DNA of 64,000 bases from Actinernus sp. WN-2022. Lineage: Eukaryota > Cnidaria > Anthozoa > Actiniaria > Actinernidae. The notes below the pieces were generated by a model. That model was not told where the DNA came from, made no database searches, and worked only from the letters and a program-made list of their open reading frames with translations. Positions 13,101 to 22,198 of the stretch are shown piece by piece; position 1 is the stretch's first letter; each line of letters starts with the position of its first letter. The position numbers and the translations under genes were made by a program. The stretch lies in the NCBI GenBank assembly GCA_030867875.1, contig JAOWCC010000577.1, positions 155,922,344-155,986,343 of the forward strand, written 5' to 3'.

Positions 13101-16100
13101 TTATACCTAATAAAAATAATGCTGTACCTCATGTGGGCTGTGGTCATATTTTATAGGGAACTGGTGTTGACTAGCAACAAGGGTATCAGTACTGCTGTGT
13201 CTTGTAAGCATTCCAGATTTCAGCCTTTGCTTGTGTGAATGTAGGTGGGGCCTACGTCTTCTCAAACCACGAAGATCCTCAAAACGATGCCCTTCAAAAT
13301 TAAATCTGATTATTATTAATTCTACTATAAGCTAGGAGAGCATCCTACAAATTAAATCTGATTATTATTAATTCTACTATAAGCTAGGAGAGCATCCTAC
13401 AAATTAAATCTGATTATTATTAATTCTACTATAAGCTGGGAGAGCATCCTACAAATTAAATCGGATTATTATTAATTCTACTATAAGCTAGGAGAACATA
13501 TCCTACAAATTAAATCGGATTATTATTAATTCTACTATAAGCTATGACATCATCCTATAAATTAGATCTGATTATTATTAATTATACTATAAGCTGGGAG
13601 AGCATCCTACAAATTAAATCTGATTATTATTAATTCTACTATAAGCTACAATTCTACGAATTGACAAGTGAAATCGAAGACGAAATTTACGATATTTTTA
13701 GAAGAGGGTGTGATCACAATTTTAGCAGGCGCAAATGATTCCTTATCATATCAGACGATTGTTTCAAGATGTAACTTTCACTATTGCTAAAATCATATTA
13801 TGAGCTAAGGGGAGTAGAATGACTGCAGAAAATATTTTTTTTGGCCATAAAGTGATCATCTTGTTCATCTTATTTATTTTTTACTCTTCAATGCCAGCAG
13901 GTATAAATGAATGTCATACCTGAAAATCATCATTTTTGTGGTCATTTTTGTAATTTCTTGAAACTGACATTTATTGTTAGGAATGAAATGTAGTGCTTCT
14001 TGTCAAGAATACAATAAAATCTTAAACCTGTTATTAGGAACACCGTTGTAGGAACTATTTAATTTGAATGTCGTCCGGGTCCTTTTTGCCTGACATGGCC
14101 CATTTCAAAACTGCAAAACGACTGAGTATGAGATCTTAAAATTTGAACTACTTTCTTAAATCTTAAAATATATTGATGAATTGGCAAAATATTTCCTCCA
14201 GTTACCTTAAAAGTTAAGCCACGTTATGCGGTTCTTCAAATAAACTCCAAAACTCAAAGAAGAACGAGAAGCATTTTTTCCCCAGCGATTTATAGACTTT
14301 GAAATCAACAAGGCAGTCGAAACTTGTCTACAACTGCTGCCGACAAGAAATCTACAAGGCAGTATGCCAAACAGTAATCCGTGGTACAGAATATTCATAT
14401 CATGTGGGACGTAAAAAAAACTTGGGGTGTTGCAGTTTACTGGGAAGAGTAGTACATTTTGTTTTTGTCAACTAACCACAAGTACTTTTTATATTTTAAT
14501 TTAATTTTAGTTATGGGTTTAAACATTAAATTGGTTCTCTGAAGATTCATGATTGTACTCACATGCAATCTCTTCTAGGTCCTTTTTTTCTAGATTATAG
14601 GCCTCCTCCTTTTCTGTTGGAAGCTTCAGAGGCAAATCGTCAAAAGCTGGTTCTGTCTCCGAAAGCGTTAGGGCCCCAGAGCGCAGCCGATACTTTTTAG
14701 TAAGTGCTTCCCGCTCAGCAATTGTACGATGTTCATTTTCATGATGATGGTGATGATGTCGTCGTCGACGATGTCTATTTTCACCTTCTTTGTATTCTCC
14801 CAAGCGATGCACCGACAGAAACCTCTCCTTGTGATGGGACTCTTCTTCCCTTTCTACATCCTCATCATTGTCCACTTCATCAGTTCTATGCTCAACACTT
14901 ACTACACCTTCAAACTCTTGGCCTTCTTGGATCTTAGGCAAGACTTCAACCAAAGACAGTTCAGCCTTATGTTCAGGAGGTAGCACTCGGATTTCTATTC
15001 CTCCATCTTCTTCTTCCTCCCTGTCAAGACTTTGTTCACTTTCAGGCTGCTCTTTTGCTACTGTCACTTTTGATCCTGTTTCATCAATTTGTTTCACTTC
15101 TTCCTCTGCTTTCACCTCTACATTTCCATCCCCTCCGTCTCGATTTGTATCATCTGCATCATCATCTTTTCTTGGTACTGTAGCATCTACTTCATCAATG
15201 ATAGTGTCCTTGTTTATAACAATATTAGCAGCTTCAACTGGTTTTTGCACTTCATCTTTTTTCACGACAGCTACATGTATGTCCTCGCCAGTTTCTTTTA
15301 TCTCAGGTAATATTTGGACCAGGAATTGGTCAGACTTTTCCTTTGACTTTCGTTTTTCTTGTTTATCACTTAGTTGGTTTGTATTCTTGTGCTCCTGTTT
15401 GTGCTCCTTTTTGTGCTTCTTGTGCTTTTTGGAATCCTTTCTGTCAGGAGATGATGAAGCCTTGTGGTGGGATAACCGGCGTAGTGGTTCATGGTATTTT
15501 GCTGATGTCTTTCGGTGAGCTTTAAGCAGATAAACAATAATTATAATTATTTATTGTGAATTAAACTTTGAATAACATGAAATTGGTTGAGAACAGGGCT
15601 TGACATTAGCTTTCTTTCAAGGCACACGCCAAATCATAATTTTTGGTCGCAACTTTTAAAAATTGGGATACCTGTGGTAGCTTTGATATGTTGAATCAAA
15701 ACAAAGATGGCACAAAAACCAAAGCATGTGTTGATACAAGCTGTGCCTGCACAGTCTTCTAAAAAAAAATGTTGAATCAATGTTGCGCCCACTTATTAGT
15801 CTACTTTTTGAAAAGAAACCCAAAAAACAAAATGGTGCCTATAGCTGAACATGGTGATCAATAATTAAAAGCGATTAGGACTTTGTTTGGGACATTTCTT
15901 TATAGGAAACTGGTTATGGAGTTGCAGTGTAGATTACCAATGTATTAGAAATACCAATGAATAAGGGTAAGTCACCAGCTTGCAACCAGTTTTGAAAGTT
16001 TGGTCACCAGGGCAAAAATCTTAGCTGCATTGGCAACCAGTACATGTAAGTCTCAGTAGGCCCTGGTTGAGAATAATTTAAGCTTAGGGGATGGTTCACA

Positions 16101-19100
16101 CATACATGTACAGGGATAGCATTAATGCAGAAATTGTGCATTTTTTACGCAAAATAATTCTTTAAAATGCATTTTATAAATTTCAATACGTCCCAAGGAT
16201 GCAATTTGTTCATAAAGCCAATTCTTAACACAACCTACAAGTAGTATGTGGATGCGAAGGCAGCATTGCTAATCACAAGTGGGCTGCCTGTGGTAGGACA
16301 TCTGGGATGTTGGAAATGTGCAGCCACCATTTTGATTTTGCATAGCGTACGTGATGCATTTTCCACTTCAAGGCTTCATACATGTTATGAATGACTGATC
16401 TCAATATACCGGGTATGGGGACCCATAAATATTTTTGGGGACCCCAAAGCAGAACTGTTGTGAGATAAGTGGTTATGCTTACTGTACATGTATGCTTGCA
16501 TCATTATGTTGCTCATCAAGCATAAGCCCAAGGCTGCATTCATTATAAATGTATACCACAGGAGGGTGGGAGCAGGTGATCTTAGGGGGATCCCAATGTT
16601 TCTCAACAGGAGTAATGGGGGTCTTAATTTCTTTTAAACGAAGGGTTGGGGGTGTTAATCCTTTAATGTATGTCAAACAAATACCTACACTTAAAATGGT
16701 AAGTACACAGAATGGCTAAAACACACTAAATTGAGCTAGCTAGGACATGCAGGAGAATGTAGTTCAGCAAACCCCAAATAAAAAATTTCCTGGAGGAGCA
16801 TGCCCCCGACCCCCCTAGAAAATCAATCCTTACCGTAAGCCTAGTTGCAGATTGACTGACGTATAGGAAATGGTAACACTTCATACCAAAGAACAATGGA
16901 TTCTCATGTGGTTTGGAAAAATACCAAAAACAAGTACTTTTGACATACACAAAAATAATACCAGTAATTTATTTTTTATTCCTAGCTTCTTACATAGTAG
17001 CTCTATATATTTGAGAGAACAAGAAAATAACAAACAAAATAAAAGTTGTTGACTTAATTGTTAATATAGTACCATAATATTTATGTACATGTAGGTTATC
17101 AACTGAGTTCAATTTCATGGCCTGAAATTACAGTTCTGTAAAATTATACTTCTGATAACACTTGTTTATAAATATATTTGTAAAATTCATTAATAATTCA
17201 TAAGGGCTCTAACCAATCCAAACACAGCATTTGAGTCACATTAATACCACTGTAAACCCACATACAGAACTTTGCATTAATTTGATACAGAACTGATTAA
17301 TAAAACACTGTATCAGTGTCTGTATATTTGATACATGTACAACACTGATTAATAAAGCAGTGTTGTATCAGATATAGATACTGATTAATAAAATATCAAC
17401 ATCTCATGACAAGCTTCATACGGTTCTGAAAATATGGCACCCTACCGATGTTGGTCGATTCACCCGACGAACATCAGCAGGGGAGCTGACATAGCTCAAA
17501 TACTTTACTTTAGGCGGGTGTCAGCTCTAAAGCTTTAAATTGTCACCTTTTGGTTTTTATGTGCTACAAGGTGACAAATTAATCTGTCGAGAGAGACTTC
17601 ATCTAAAGTTCAAAATTCGATGTCGGTTTACTTTAGTACAATGTAGCTCAGACAGAAATTACGGTTCATCACGGAGTCCTTCGTCGGTAATTACAACATA
17701 AACAGTTACGTAAATGTTCTTTTGATCGAAACGAAATCGCTATGCAATCTTACACATAGCCAGTAAAATTAAATTAAAAGGGGATCACAAGAGGAGTATT
17801 AATATGTGATTGTGTAATTTAGTATTAAAACAAATGCAGTCATAAAATGTGTTCATGCAAATAAATTACATATATAACACTTGAAAATGGTTCTGCTTCC
17901 AGGAAGCCAATTAAACCTATTAAACCTAACCTTAACAAATCGAAAACAATTCTCCTGAAATATATTTTATTTTCCGAGGACGCACCAGGAGAAATCCGAT
18001 TATTTCTCACAGAGTAACAGCCTTACAGCCAAGTTGCTCCGCTGCTTCCAGGAAGCCAATCAAACCTATTAAACATAACCTTAACAAATCGAAAACAATT
18101 CTCCTGAAATATATTTTATTTCCCGAGGACGCACCAGGAGAAATCCGATTATTTCTCACAGAGTAACAGCCTTACAGCCAAGTTGCTCCGCTGCTTCCAG
18201 GAAGCCAATCAAACCTATTAAACCTAACCTTAACAAATCGAAAACAATTCTCCTGAAATATATTTTATTTCCCGAGGACGCACCAGGAGAAATCTGATTA
18301 TTTCTCACAGAGTAACAGCCTTACAGCCAAGTTGCTCCGCTGCTTCCAGGAAGCCAATCAAACCTATTAAACATAACCTTAACAAATCGAAAACAATTCT
18401 CCTGAAATATATTTTATTTCCCGAGGACGCACCAGGAGAAATCCGATTATTTCTCACAGAGTAACAGCCTTACAGCCAAGTTGCTCCGCTGCTTCCAGGA
18501 AGCCAATCAAACCTATTAAACCTAACCTTAACAAATCGAAAACAATTCTCCTGAAATATATTTTATTTCCCGAGGACGCACCAGGAGAAATCCGATTATT
18601 TCTCACAGAGTAACAGCCTTACAGCAAAGTTGCTCCGCTGCTTCCAGGAAGCCAATCAAACCTATTAAACCTAACCTTAACGAATCGAAAACAATTCTCC
18701 TGAAATATATTTTATTTTCCGAGGACGCACCAGGAGAAATCAGATTATTTCTCACAGAGTAACAGCTTTACAGCCAAGTTGCTCCGCTGCTTCCAGGAAG
18801 CCTGAATCAAACCTATTAAACCTAACCTTAACAAATCGAAAGCAATTCTCCTGAAATATATTTTATTTTCCGAGGACGCACCAGGAGAAATCAGATTATT
18901 TCTCACAGAGTAACAGCTTTACAGCCAAGTTGCTCCGCTGCTTCCAGGAAGCCTGAATCAAACCTATTAAACCTAACATTAACAAATCGAAAGCAATTCT
19001 CCTGAAATATATTTTATTTTACCGAGGACGCACCAGGAGAAATCAGATTATTTCTCACAGAGTAACAGCTTTACAGCCAAGTTGCTCCGCTGCTTCCAGG

Positions 19101-22008
19101 AAGCCAATCAAACCTATTAAACCTAACCTTAACAAAGCTACATATCCAATATTGCGTCTATAAAGTCACAGTAATTGACGTTTAACTATACCGGCGCCGT
19201 TATTTATATAATTTCGAGGCCAAAATGTGGTCTCAAGCTCTTCTAATGAACCAAACTAGCATCCCACATCTAGAATGATAGACCTGCTTTGGCTGCAAAT
19301 TGCTATGGAGAAAACTTTGATTGGTTTTTAATGCTTTGGATCAGTCTCTGAAATGAATGGCGTGGTTTAATATTCTCGGAAATTGGCGCCATTTTTTTTA
19401 GATTCCCATCAACTGATCATGAGCTTCATGGAATTCAGAATAGCCACATCTGCTAGAAGCTATAAAGGTCTCTTCGTGTAAAGTGTGTTTGTTCATCTGA
19501 AATCTCCTTCTGAAAATGTGAAACAACATTCGGATACAACTGAGGTCTTACTTGTCGAGCGAAACCACGCGGGAATTTTACCGACTTGTCCTCCGTTTGT
19601 GTTGATCAGTCAAATGTCCAATTGTTGAAAACCTTGATCATTTATCGAAAATAAAAACATTTAGCAGCATCACTTACCCCTTATTTCCTGCACAGCCAGT
19701 CGGCTAGAACCTACATATACATACCATATCTTAGAAGGTCGGAATAACGAATTCAAAGGAAGAGAATGTTGCTCCAGCGCTGCTTCTGGTATGACCTTTG
19801 GCTCGTGATATAATATAACTCGGTTTCATATTAACTATTCCTAATCTTAGCGGGCTCATGCTTTTTCTCGAAGTTTACAGTGACAAGAAGCAACACATTC
19901 AAAACCCGCAAAGTACTAAGCGATGATCGATCGTGTAATGTAATTAACTCATTGCTATGCCAACCCCGAAATTTAGCCCACACCCCGCTGTGAGATTCAG
20001 AGACCCATGAAGTTCGTCATGGTATGTGACTGATACAGACTGATGTTTTATTAATCATCAGTTCAGTATCAAACACACACTATGCTAGTGCCTGTTGGGG
20101 GGAGGTCTCACGACTCATCACTGACTTCCCCTATCCCAGCTGGTTGAAATGTCAAGGTAAATTATTCTCTATTGATGCATGGAGACCGTCTGATCAATGT
20201 GGGACCTGTTTTTGTGCACACTGTGCGTGACTGGTAAGTAAACTATAGAGCTGAACTCTATTTTTACATTTTACATCAAAATTTAATATCTTTTTTAATA
20301 TTATATAGTTTCGTTTTACAAGTAGTTTACAACATTCATGTGAGTGTTGTATCGGCCTACACAATCTCTTCCCTCCAGCTTGAGATTGTATAGGCCGATA
20401 CAACACTCTCACAAATGTTATAAACACTACATACAAACCAGCATTATCAGACACATAATTTTTATAGAACTGTCATTTCAGACATGAAACTCAGTTGATA
20501 ACCTAGTACAACAACTACTTACAACTTTTACTTATTTGTATGCATGTTTTATAAATTGTATATTATGTTGTGATTGGAAGGGGGGTATTAATTTTTGTAA
20601 AGGTCGGAGGAGGGATGCTAAAATAATAAGCTTTATTCTGGGGAGTCATATTTTTTTCATAATAAAAAATCATCATGATGGTATTAACATTCCAACTTTG
20701 CACAGTCCAGATAAAATCCACTAACATATTTGACCTCACACATATTTTGATCCCCTGGATTTTGATCCTCATGGATTTCATTCCCTTGATAAGACATAAA
20801 GATAAGTCTATGGTGTGTGGTATCTAATGGCCTAAGGTCCTGTTTACATGATCCCAGGTTGGATGCCAACCTGAGTAAGATCACTGCCAGGGCTGAAAAT
20901 TGATTTTGTTTACATGAACCTGCACCTTTGGACATGACTCTTGTAACACTAATCCTTTAATAATATTGTTATGGATCGAGAAGCAGCTTGCAACCCTGAA
21001 GTCCACCCCTCCTCCAAATTCAACGTTGGGTAATGAGGGGTGCAGGGGACGTGTTGCAACTATTCATGCCCCTAGCTGTGGGTTTATCTAATCCTGGGCT
21101 GACCTGACCAATCTGGCATCCAACCAGACAGACAGACAGAAGAGTTTAATCCATCCTGGATTCATGCATGTAAACACTAAGCCTAAGTACAAGTGATTGA
21201 TGATTGCAAATCAATGAACTCAATAAACCAGACACTTTTTAATGATTTAAACACTGTTATTTATTTATTGTTTAAAGTCTATATGTGCAGTACATCCAAA
21301 AATAATAATTATGATAATTTTCGAGGCATGGTTTTTTTTTAGGTGGGAGGTGGGGGGGGGGGGGGGGGGGGGGGGGGGGAGGGGACCAAATCTGCAAAGG
21401 GAGATCAGATCTGCCCCTGGGGGAATCAAATATGCTAGTAGATTTGATCCAGTGGCATAGTTTCTGCTTTGATCTGCTGAATGGACATCCAAGCACACAA
21501 ATCATTAATAGTACAATGTTGACCAAAAAGGTCCTTTACCCTCTGTAACATGCATTGCACAGTAATTAAGCTAATTAGCTAGGATGAATGCATGACCTGT
21601 TTGATCATTAAAAATACGAAGGAGGCATAAACAAGAGATAAACGGCTAGCCTGCTAGATTCATGGCTGTTGAATTAAATATTTGTTATAAGTACGTACTA
21701 TTGTAGTCTTTCTCGTCAAAGTTGATGTCCAAATGTGAAGTTAAAACGTCGGGCTCTTTTCTCTCTGCATGGAGGCTCGGAGCTACGAATGGTCTATCGA
21801 AAACCTTCTTGTACTGGTCCAGATGCTCTTGAGATCGATTTAACTAAAAATAGACAGTACAGGAATGCAATTAACTGTATTTTCACACGTATATAACCTA
21901 CATGATAGGGTCATGATTAAATTCAGTGAACTTATATTTCCAACAAACCTCGACTAGCTGGACCTCCTCTGCTTTAGTATTTGTTGGTTCCTCGTGTTCA
22001 CTAGCCAT
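951..22008 (-). CDS. SLC4: SLC4-family bicarbonate/anion transporter (multi-exon, 3' end outside window)
   Basis: Membrane transporter of the SLC4 family, which moves HCO3-/CO3 2- in exchange for Cl- or together with Na+, and so sets cell pH and carbon supply. Exons read on the minus strand: 21949-22008, 21699-21843, 14563-15519, (12516-12565 tentative), 11062-11236, 9987-10360, 8564-8911, 5956-6139, 2473-2828, 1488-1682, 951-1145; about 1,010 residues in all. Residues 1-387 are a variable acidic, His/Lys-rich N-terminus; about 405-765 are the band-3 cytoplasmic domain ([34 protein letters not shown]-type [21 protein letters not shown]); from about 775 the membrane domain begins ([47 protein letters not shown]). 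The cytoplasmic part looks closer to Cl-/HCO3- exchangers (AE type), while GATGP and AGQPL recall Na+-coupled members, so the transport mode is not settled. The final ten or so helices and the C-tail are missing because the window ends. Confidence 0.93.
1488..1682 (-). CDS. SLC4 exon: transmembrane spans 4-5
   Basis: 195 nt, phase 0. Encodes [19 protein letters not shown] followed by two strongly hydrophobic segments around [13 protein letters not shown] and the motif [12 protein letters not shown], then [17 protein letters not shown]. These align with the spans following the GxxGP helix in all SLC4 proteins. Confidence 0.94.
2473..2828 (-). CDS. SLC4 exon: linker and transmembrane spans 1-3
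   Basis: 356 nt, phase 1 to 0, acceptor TGTAG, donor CAA|GTAGGT. After [18 protein letters not shown] comes [10 protein letters not shown], then [20 protein letters not shown] (span 1), [20 protein letters not shown] (span 2) and [20 protein letters not shown] (start of span 3). [10 protein letters not shown] sits at the family's ion-binding helix; AE proteins usually have GFSGP and Na+-coupled members GSTGP here. Confidence 0.94.
3085..3175. repeat. purine-rich repeat, inverted partner at 4237-4312
   Basis: A GGGAGAAGGGAAAAAGAG-type stretch ending in CTGCCAGCAAG recurs in reverse complement at 4237-4312 (CTTGCTGGCAGG then pyrimidine-rich). The two probably mark ends or copies of a decayed transposon in the intron 2829-5955. 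Similarity is partly low-complexity. Confidence 0.4.
4520..4900 (+). pseudogene. tyrosine recombinase remnant (DIRS/Ngaro/Crypton type)
   Basis: C-terminal half of a phage-integrase-fold recombinase. Frame one (from about 4,530) reads [37 protein letters not shown]; then a frameshift near 4,673-4,680 moves to [39 protein letters not shown] and [14 protein letters not shown]. The HxFR box, GHW and the tyrosine in KRYI correspond to the catalytic H, R, H/W and Y of the family. The N-terminal half is absent and the frame is broken, so it is not functional. It sits in an SLC4 intron on the opposite strand. Such recombinases in animals belong to DIRS, Ngaro or Crypton elements; the downstream direct repeats favour Ngaro. 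Confidence 0.85.
5255..5382. repeat. direct repeat copy 1 behind the recombinase remnant
   Basis: About 128 bp, starting GGGGTAGACCTGTGG and ending TGATAGACAAGTTAA. It is repeated in the same orientation at 5637-5761 with about 90% identity by eye. It contains an RFX-like X-box (GTTGCCATGGTTAC). Confidence 0.8.
5637..5761. repeat. direct repeat copy 2 behind the recombinase remnant
   Basis: Second copy of the 125-bp repeat, separated from the first by 254 bp of unrelated, GC-richer sequence. The order recombinase - repeat - spacer - repeat matches the 3' half (B1-A2-B2) of Ngaro split direct repeats. Confidence 0.8.
5956..6139 (-). CDS. SLC4 exon: end of cytoplasmic domain
   Basis: 184 nt, phase 0 to 1. 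Encodes [39 protein letters not shown] and a basic helix ([15 protein letters not shown]). The VLPP(G)E motif marks the end of the band-3 cytoplasmic domain before the linker to the membrane. Confidence 0.92.
6140..8296. other. SLC4 intron without gene; one dispersed repeat
   Basis: An open frame at 6722-6979 (minus) is short and matches nothing I recognise. Positions 7434-7585 are similar to 40108-40275 (CTGCCGTAAA..., GCAAACTTTAAAGCG-like and GAGC(A/T)GCCGTTTTGTTTATT-like blocks in the same order), marking a dispersed repeat. A motif TACCC-GGG-CCAGAGG occurs at 6986 and again at 7819 in the same orientation, possibly bounding a decayed element. The remainder is AT-rich with nothing visible. 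Confidence 0.5.
8297..8529. mobile_element. non-autonomous DNA transposon, CAGGGACCGC ends (hAT-like)
   Basis: 233 bp bounded by CAGGGACCGC(A/G)GAG inverted termini and flanked on both sides by TACAT (8292-8296 and 8530-8534), a likely target-site duplication. Internal GTGGTAGGGCTA occurs near both ends. No coding capacity. Lies 35 bp from the SLC4 exon at 8564, so it was inserted close to the splice donor. Confidence 0.8.
8564..8911 (-). CDS. SLC4 exon: cytoplasmic domain, second half
   Basis: 348 nt, phase 0 at both ends. Encodes [18 protein letters not shown], then [19 protein letters not shown], then [20 protein letters not shown] and the closing [11 protein letters not shown]. These are the most conserved lines of the band-3 cytoplasmic fold. 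Confidence 0.93.
9412..9882. mobile_element. foldback MITE with ~155-bp arms
   Basis: Left arm about 9412-9570 and right arm about 9722-9882 are reverse complements with a few mismatches; ends read CTTAAAGTGCATATGAGCCC. The 150-bp centre is unrelated. The end motif recurs at 63468-63488, so the family is dispersed. Located in the SLC4 intron 8912-9986. Confidence 0.85.
9987..10360 (-). CDS. SLC4 exon: cytoplasmic domain, dimerisation region
   Basis: 374 nt (phase 1 to 0), acceptor CTAACAG, donor CAG|GTAAAT. Encodes [20 protein letters not shown], then a [20 protein letters not shown] segment matching the helix pair before the variable loop, and a Ser/Asp-rich loop ending [10 protein letters not shown]-type members share the same spacing from TVLLDLE to the LLLKH-like helix. 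Confidence 0.92.
10678..10989. mobile_element. MITE with TA target site (Tc1/mariner-like)
   Basis: 312 bp with inverted ends GAGCGGTTTTC-AATTGAGTG / CACTCAATC-GAAAACCGCTC, flanked by TA on both sides. The interior repeats TGATTGG-type motifs in both orientations (CCAAT boxes). A related copy lies at about 62,965-63,312. No ORF. It sits in the SLC4 intron 10361-11061. Confidence 0.85.
11062..11236 (-). CDS. SLC4 exon: start of band-3 cytoplasmic domain
   Basis: 175 nt, phase 0 to 1. Encodes [17 protein letters not shown], then the family hallmark [20 protein letters not shown], then [18 protein letters not shown]. This segment forms the core of the dimeric cytoplasmic domain in SLC4 proteins. 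Confidence 0.92.
11586..11850 (-). mobile_element. tRNA-derived SINE
   Basis: Read on the minus strand it begins GGGGAGCCAGAGTGGCGCAG, with an A box (TGGCGCAGTGG) and, about 45 bp on, a B box (GGTTCGATTCC), as in RNA polymerase III promoters. The body has GTTTTTCTCCGGGTTCTCC, shared with the SINEs at 25704, 27175 and 38210, and ends in an AT-rich tail. Inserted in the SLC4 intron 11237-12515. Confidence 0.88.
11851..12515. other. SLC4 intron, nothing recognised
   Basis: No repeat structure, exon or RNA gene was recognised between the SINE head and the tentative small exon. Confidence 0.4.
12516..12565 (-). CDS. tentative SLC4 connecting exon
   Basis: A 50-nt stretch with a good acceptor (TTTTTTTCCAG) and donor (GTAAGT) encodes [16 protein letters not shown]. 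Its length and phase are exactly what is needed to connect the phase-1 donor of the exon at 14563 with the phase-0 acceptor of the exon at 11236, and ending in GK just before AFIELQEL fits the family. However, direct joining creates T+AG, a stop codon, so another exon with length divisible by three must lie between 12,566 and 14,562, or this is not an exon. Confidence 0.4.
13297..13648. repeat. 52-bp tandem repeat, ~6.8 copies
   Basis: Unit of 52 bp starting AAATTAAATCTGATTATTAT and ending GGAGAGCATCCTAC. Copies differ at a few positions (CTGAT/CGGAT, GCTAGG/GCTGGG/GCTATG). AT-rich, in the SLC4 intron between 12566 and 14562; the rest of that intron shows no other feature. Confidence 0.92.
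14563..15519 (-). CDS. SLC4 exon 3: acidic, Lys/His-rich N-terminal linker
   Basis: 957 nt, open throughout, about residues 69-387. It starts with a basic stretch ([15 protein letters not shown]), continues with long Glu/Asp-rich segments ([35 protein letters not shown]) and a [16 protein letters not shown] cluster, and ends near DLEEIA. This low-complexity, probably disordered region is typical in position but not in detail for SLC4 N-termini; His-rich stretches here are proposed in the family as pH or metal sensors. Donor is GCAT|GTGAGT (phase 1). Open frames on the opposite strand here are shadows of this codon bias. Confidence 0.85.
15594..16065. mobile_element. hAT-type non-autonomous transposon with 8-bp target duplication
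   Basis: 472 bp with termini CAGGGC / GCCCTG and a perfect 8-bp direct repeat GTTGAGAA immediately outside both ends (15586-15593 and 16066-16073). The 8-bp duplication and CAGGG ends are hallmarks of hAT transposition. No transposase. Lies just upstream of SLC4 exon 3. Confidence 0.9.
16066..17894. other. SLC4 intron, AT-rich, minor repeats
   Basis: A motif CTGATTAATAAA recurs three times at 17,290-17,395 with short palindromic flanks (AACACTGTATCAGTGTC-like). Otherwise no gene or element is visible. Confidence 0.45.
17895..19136. repeat. 149-bp satellite, ~8.3 copies
   Basis: Tandem array with unit starts at 17895, 18044, 18193, 18342, 18491, 18640, 18789, 18940 and 19092 (149 bp, later 151-152). 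Each unit opens with the dyad GCTTCC-A-GGAAGC, holds a TTCTCCTG / CAGGAGAA pair about 35 bp apart and a GAGAAAT / ATTTCTC pair. The last three units share variants (AGCTTTAC, CAGATTATTTC, an added TG), showing local spread of changes. It sits inside the 6.2-kb SLC4 intron. Confidence 0.95.
19137..20321. other. SLC4 intron, nothing recognised
   Basis: Unique-looking sequence of mixed composition; no exon, RNA gene or inverted repeat was recognised. Confidence 0.4.
20322..20430. repeat. 109-bp hairpin (MITE-like)
   Basis: Arms 20322-20368 and 20382-20430 are near-perfect reverse complements (GTGTTGTATCGGCCTA / TAGGCCGATACAACAC) around a 13-base loop. An open frame of 86 codons across it is an artefact of the hairpin. 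Confidence 0.85.
20829..21185. mobile_element. MITE-like element with diverged inverted ends
   Basis: Left CTAAGGTCCTGTTTACATGA and right CATGTAAACACTAAGCC are inverted, and inside them GGTTGGATGCC / GGCATCCAACC are also inverted, giving nested ends around 355 bp. No coding capacity. Confidence 0.6.
21352..21379. repeat. homopolymer G run
   Basis: 28 consecutive G in the SLC4 intron; a G-quadruplex-capable tract and a likely site of sequencing error. Confidence 0.95.
21699..21843 (-). CDS. SLC4 exon 2
   Basis: 145 nt, phase 0 to 1, acceptor TTTTTAG, donor GTACGT. Translates from [13 protein letters not shown] to [10 protein letters not shown]. The closing DEKDYN joined to T-HRK of the next exon resembles the DY-(x)-HRR step at this place in other SLC4 N-termini. 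Followed by the longest intron of the gene (6.2 kb). Confidence 0.75.
21949..22008 (-). CDS. SLC4 exon 1 (start codon)
   Basis: Encodes the first 20 residues ([20 protein letters not shown]), ending in phase 0 before a GTTTGT donor. The ATG has G at +4 and lies in the context GGTGGGTATGG. It is acidic, as expected for the start of an SLC4 N-terminus. The start was chosen because the next exon continues the frame and no better upstream ATG shares this frame in the same exon. Confidence 0.75.
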
Positions 22009-22198
22009 ACCCACCGAAACTCAACTGAACATTGCCAGATAATTCATGCATGGAGCTAACAGGTGGAAATATCAGCAATTTAAAGCGTATTTCACCCGTT
22101 TTGCCGAGACTTTCTGCTAAACTTGCTTCAAATAACTCGTGATCAATGATAACAAATTCAAATAGCTCCACGTTGGAGTACGCCAAAGGCAAAGGCAA
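22001..22198 (-). other. possible upstream ORF overlapping the SLC4 start
   Basis: A 65-codon frame starts at 22198 and its stop (TAG) overlaps the SLC4 initiation region: the main ATG sits five bases before the end of the frame (TATGGCTAG). If transcription starts upstream of 22198 the frame would be an upstream ORF of the SLC4 mRNA. The peptide shows no known domain, so it may also be chance. Confidence 0.3.

Noticed and set aside
14868..15518. 216-codon plus-strand frame rich in Ser/Thr/Phe
   Set aside because: It is the antisense shadow of the acidic SLC4 exon 3; composition follows from Glu/Asp/Lys codons on the other strand.
17895..19136. CRISPR-like array
   Set aside because: The whole 149-bp unit repeats with no unique spacers, and the setting is a eukaryotic intron.
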